Source: Poronia punctata
Taxonomy: Eukaryota; Ascomycota; Sordariomycetes; Xylariales; Xylariaceae
NCBI GenBank assembly: GCA_022579005.1
Contig: MU401659.1
Location: forward strand, 1-64,000
Direction of reading: 5' to 3'
DNA length: 64,000 nucleotides
Shown: positions 60,439 to 64,000 of the stretch, piece after piece
Layout: each line of letters begins with the position of its first letter
Position numbering within the stretch: position 1 is the stretch's first letter
The notes under the pieces: model-generated
Told to the model about the DNA's origin: nothing
Databases searched by the model: none
The model's input: only the letters and a program-made list of their open reading frames with translations
Translations under genes and position numbers: made by a program

Positions 60439-62802
60439 ATGCGATCATTATTTTCCTCTTTTGGTCTACTATGGTTGGTGGGGACCTCGGCGGCAGGTCC
60501 GCTGGGGCGAGATAGTAGGTATGTATCAAACCAACCGTTGGTTCCATCCCGTTTGTTTGTTCTGAGTCAAGGTCCGTTGCTAACAGAAGATAGGAGTCGA
60601 CGGGATGATGCGCCATATCTGCTTAGAAGGTCAGACAACTTGACGATGACCACCTCGTCACTTCCACAGTCATCAATATCGACGGCATCAGAATACACGC
60701 CCTTACCGGCGTCCTCAAAAGAGCCTTTATCTCCGTCTTCTAACCCTATCTCTACTCCTACTTCACCCACCTCTTCATCTACTTCAACAGCACCTTATTT
60801 TTCGGAGATTACCTCGTCCCAGCCAGCCGATACAGCTTCTAGTGTATCATACCCGCCCACGTCGTCGATCTTTACGTCTTCGTCGCCATCTTTCACTTCG
60901 GTGGAAAGCAGTATAGGGACGAGTAACACGGCAACTATACCTTTGCTTAGCATCTTCCCTTCGTCAACTGTCGTTGTTGGGCCAGCCACTGCGTCGGAAG
61001 TATTCAGTTCAGAACTATTATCAACTTCCATTGTTGCTAGTTCAACGCCTGTGTCGTCGTCGCCTGTGTCATCCACGCCCTCGGCAGTTATTGTTACGTC
61101 TGAGTCCGCCACAGCGTCGTCGCCAGCTTCATCAGAAACCGAGTCGGCGTCCGCCTCGTCAGAGCCAGTGTCGTCAGAACCTGTGGCAACGACGCCTCAA
61201 ACAGTAGTACTTACATTCTCAGTGCCTGTCGCATTCACCTCCACAACGCCAACCGAGGTATCTGCCACACCGGTAATATCATTGACCGCATCATCAGTTC
61301 CCGATTTCTTAACGTCGGCAACATTAACACTGGTTACGCCGACGACCGCATCGACATCTGATTTGTCACTACCTGTCACGTCGACACCCGACACGCTAAC
61401 GTCTACGTTCTCGACGTTCACTGCGACGACGGATGTGTCGTCGGAATCCGAGACGCCAACCGACTCCGCTCCCGTCATCACATCAAGCAGTGTGTCCGAC
61501 TCTATTACTTTAAGCACGTCTAGCAGAGTCACTCCGACACCATTCCTGACTACTTCGGATTTGCCTGGTTCTGAAACAGAGTCCGTCATCATCTCTTCGA
61601 CCAGTCTTGTCAGTAGTCCCACCACTACAACGTCGCTACCGGCTACCACCAGCTCAACTTCGCAGGAGACATCAACCTCTCTAACCACCTCATCCGAGAG
61701 CACCATGTCGTCCGTCGCGCCGACTACTTCAAGCGTCTTGTCATCGTCTTACGAGTCCCATTCCGTATTACCAACCGGTTCGCCAAACTCGGCCGTCCCT
61801 ACCGCCATCACTACCATCCCGGCATCAAGCACAATATCGCCGGATACCTTTGCCGATAACCAAGCCAAAGCCAAATCCTACAACGAGCTCTTTGCGGGTT
61901 TGACGGAGCAGTCGGCTTGCACGTCTGGCCAGGTGGCTTGTATCAAGGGGAACCTCGCTCACTGTTCCGCAGCAGGCGCATTTGATATCATCCCCTGTGC
62001 TACTGGCTTCTCGTGTCTTGCCGTGCCAATGAACAATACCGTCGGGGTCCAAGTCGGATGTTTGGCCCAGGACTCGCCCACCACGTCATCCAGCGCTCCG
62101 ACTGAGACCGAAACCTTGAGCGCTAGTACTTCATATAGCGACACTGTCACGGCCACGGTCACCCCTACCTTGACTCACATAAGCTCCATCTTTGTCACGT
62201 CTGCCAGCTCCGAGGTCGAGACTGAAGTTACAGTTACCGCCACACCTACCCTGACACAGATAAGCAGCATTCTGGTAACATTCACTTCTTCCGACGAACC
62301 TACCCAGACATCAGAAGGGGATACGTTCATCACGGTAACAGCGACACCGTCCGTCACCCATGTTAGCACAGTGACGGTAACAGCCAGCTCGACCGACCAA
62401 TCTACCGAGACTGAATCACCATCAAGCACCAGTGATGATACTACCAGCACGACATTCCTAACCGTGACCCGTCCGGCAATCACACAAATCTCCTCTGTGA
62501 TTGTGACCCAGACCCAGACATCCGAAATCACCACTCCACCCACCCCTGTCGAAACCTCCTTACCTGAATTCTGTAACGATCCGGCGGGTTATAGCCCAAC
62601 AGGGGTTGACGTCGTCCTTCCGGTCCTCTGCACTAGCACCGGCACCGGCACCATCAACCCCGACAATACGCCGACGGCGACGAAAAGTCCAACAGAGGAG
62701 GCTGATGATAATAATAATCTTCTGCTGCCCCCGACTGCGACAGTGACTGTTACAGCTACCGTTACCCAGCATGATGTGACGACTGTCACTGTAGCTTTAT
62801 AA
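60439..62802 (+). CDS. Secreted Ser/Thr-rich mucin-like protein with CBM19-like segment
   Basis: This is a single open frame of 787 aa. A signal peptide (SLFSSFGLLWLVGTSAAG) covers about residues 1-20. Residues 60-470 are almost entirely Ser, Thr, Pro, Val and Ala, as in heavily O-glycosylated wall proteins. Residues about 472-550 form a compact six-cysteine segment (ACTSGQVACIKGN, CATGFSCLAVPMNN, VGVQVGC) resembling family 19 carbohydrate-binding modules, which bind chitin. After it come imperfect repeats built on VTATPTLTQISS, then a short two-cysteine stretch (EFCNDPAGYSPTG to VLC). No C-terminal GPI signal is evident. It is probably a secreted or wall-attached glycoprotein. The CBM19 assignment is by pattern and should be treated as likely. 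Confidence 0.85.
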   Translation: MRSLFSSFGLLWLVGTSAAGPLGRDSRYVSNQPLVPSRLFVLSQGPLLTEDRSRRDDAPYLLRRSDNLTMTTSSLPQSSISTASEYTPLPASSKEPLSPSSNPISTPTSPTSSSTSTAPYFSEITSSQPADTASSVSYPPTSSIFTSSSPSFTSVESSIGTSNTATIPLLSIFPSSTVVVGPATASEVFSSELLSTSIVASSTPVSSSPVSSTPSAVIVTSESATASSPASSETESASASSEPVSSEPVATTPQTVVLTFSVPVAFTSTTPTEVSATPVISLTASSVPDFLTSATLTLVTPTTASTSDLSLPVTSTPDTLTSTFSTFTATTDVSSESETPTDSAPVITSSSVSDSITLSTSSRVTPTPFLTTSDLPGSETESVIISSTSLVSSPTTTTSLPATTSSTSQETSTSLTTSSESTMSSVAPTTSSVLSSSYESHSVLPTGSPNSAVPTAITTIPASSTISPDTFADNQAKAKSYNELFAGLTEQSACTSGQVACIKGNLAHCSAAGAFDIIPCATGFSCLAVPMNNTVGVQVGCLAQDSPTTSSSAPTETETLSASTSYSDTVTATVTPTLTHISSIFVTSASSEVETEVTVTATPTLTQISSILVTFTSSDEPTQTSEGDTFITVTATPSVTHVSTVTVTASSTDQSTETESPSSTSDDTTSTTFLTVTRPAITQISSVIVTQTQTSEITTPPTPVETSLPEFCNDPAGYSPTGVDVVLPVLCTSTGTGTINPDNTPTATKSPTEEADDNNNLLLPPTATVTVTATVTQHDVTTVTVAL

Positions 62803-63741
62803 GCGGAAAAAAGGAAAAAAAAGATCGTCTAGATAGTACATTACTACTTTACTTAATAATTTTGGTTCCATTCATTTTGTTTAGCGTTGGAGTTTTTGAT
62901 CCGAGTTATACCCCCCAATCCATTTTAAAGGTGTTGTTCATGGTCAAAAAAAAAGTAGCTTCTGTTAATAGAGAGAGTGTCTAATTTTTTTAATTGCTTA
63001 TTTGTTGATTCTCTGTTCATGCTGTTTATGATGCTGGTAATTACTTTTCGTTTATTATAGGAGGGGGGAGGTCGTTTAATGCTTGTGAGAGCATCTAGAC
63101 CTGCTGGCATAACTATTGTCCATGTCTGTAAACTGTAGAGTAGAAACCTGCACCTTTGTCCCCAAGCAAGATTATATCGTCAAGTCAAATATCCAAGCAC
63201 TACCCTTACGTTAATTATAACAAAATACTCGCATCCACTCCATGATTCCACAAAGTCATAGGAAATAAGAGAAGAATTCATCGAGGTGCGCCAGAATTAG
63301 CTTGATATCGATACGTAGTTTGCATCGTCGACGTGATCACGTGCGCACGTGTATTCCTGTCATGTTTCTAACATCTCTTAAACATATAAACAAATGCAGT
63401 TTATCGCCATTCCAATAATACAGAGAAGTCATAGAGCTTTTGGAGCTGAATAGTAAAGGGAGAGCTTAAAATGCTTTACCGTTTGCCGAGAGAAAAAAAA
63501 AAATGAGGCGCAATGAGGTTTAGCTTAGGGGGGTTAACGATCTTGGCAAGGTTGATATAATACGACGAATACGCGATCGTCAATGTCTGAGCCTCAATGC
63601 TATTATGTCAGCACTCAGCAGAAGAAATAATAAAGATTTACAACAAGTAAATATAAATAAAAAGAACAACAGATCAATCACCGCTATTATTATGCGCATA
63701 TGTGTAGTATAATTTCCGAGTAATTCTTGCTCTGCCTTAAA
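62803..63741. other. Gene-free stretch upstream of the transporter
   Basis: This region has the mucin 3' region on the left and the next promoter on the right. It includes GATCACGTGCGCACGTG near 63337, a pair of CACGTG-like boxes that could bind bHLH factors. No gene is supported. Confidence 0.4.
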
Positions 63742-64000
63742 ATGGATGAAGAAACCCGACTCTCAATAGACTCGCCCGACGCGCCTCTTCTCGGGCCCAG
63801 AAGAAGAAGAGTAAAGCAGCGGCAGCAGCAACATGGATATCACATAATAACCTCCCGCCGCGGAATCTCCCTCGTAGCATGTTGTGCAGTATTCCTCTGG
63901 GTATTATCCGGCATGATAGCCATGGTCCCTTCGGCACGGATAGCGGAAGACATATTCTGCCGACGATACTACAACTACAACAACAAAAACGAAAACGAAA
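63742..64000 (+). CDS. MFS transporter, N-terminal fragment (runs off the window)
   Basis: The open frame starts MDEETRLSIDSPDAPLLG, a polar cytoplasmic N-terminus with an Arg-rich patch. The first membrane helix follows (ISLVACCAVFLWVLSGMIAM), and then VPSARIAEDIFCRRYY. The last segment is the extracellular motif typical of fungal major facilitator proteins of the R-x-x-ED-x-x-CR-x-Y type. Only the first 86 codons are inside the window. Substrate and full structure cannot be judged. Confidence 0.75.
   Translation, partial: MDEETRLSIDSPDAPLLGPRRRRVKQRQQQHGYHIITSRRGISLVACCAVFLWVLSGMIAMVPSARIAEDIFCRRYYNYNNKNENE

Noticed and set aside
61197..61706. 169-codon minus-strand frame opposite the mucin-like gene
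   Set aside because: It is the antisense of Ser/Thr-rich codons, which produces long low-complexity Val/Asp/Glu frames by default.

Overview
The window is nuclear DNA of a filamentous ascomycete (Pezizomycotina). The evidence is short GT-AG introns of about 50-100 bp, a highly reducing polyketide synthase (HR-PKS), Pth11/rhodopsin-like membrane proteins, a serine/threonine-rich secreted wall protein, and sharply bounded AT-rich blocks whose C-to-T decay looks like repeat-induced point mutation (RIP). The species cannot be named from the sequence.

Layout. 1-245: AT-rich remnant that cuts off a cytochrome P450. 262-3801: two decayed P450s, one truncated and one with several stops and a frameshift. 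4699-4771: tRNA-Lys(CTT). 5443-21313: core of a secondary-metabolite cluster: a nine-exon HR-PKS, a YWTD beta-propeller protein, an FSH-type serine hydrolase, a Baeyer-Villiger-type flavin monooxygenase and a rhodopsin-domain membrane protein. A 365-bp hAT-like MITE (16879-17243) sits just upstream of the monooxygenase. 21.4-40.6 kb: nested retrotransposons. A minus-strand Ty3/gypsy element (22108-40576) is interrupted by a plus-strand Ty1/copia element (24966-34576). Both have equal-length LTR pairs and matching 5-bp target duplications. 41102-42273: a LovC/ToxD-type trans-acting enoyl reductase. 42584-43895: a second rhodopsin-domain gene with one in-frame TGA. 44.54-54.27 kb: another AT-rich block with long imperfect inverted termini, probably a decayed DNA transposon. 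55.5-64 kb: ordinary GC-balanced DNA with a small cysteine-rich secreted protein, a short-chain dehydrogenase, a mucin-like protein with a CBM19-like segment, and the start of an MFS transporter.

How the genes fit together. The PKS has intact KS, AT, DH (one altered residue), methyltransferase, KR and ACP signatures, but its internal enoyl reductase has lost the usual nucleotide-binding glycines. It has no release domain. The stand-alone enoyl reductase 27 kb away would supply the missing reduction, and the FSH hydrolase would release the chain, as LovC and LovG do for LovB. The retrotransposons therefore appear to have split one pathway into two pieces. The monooxygenase, P450s and propeller protein would be tailoring or accessory functions. 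With both P450s broken, any present-day product is probably a simplified one.
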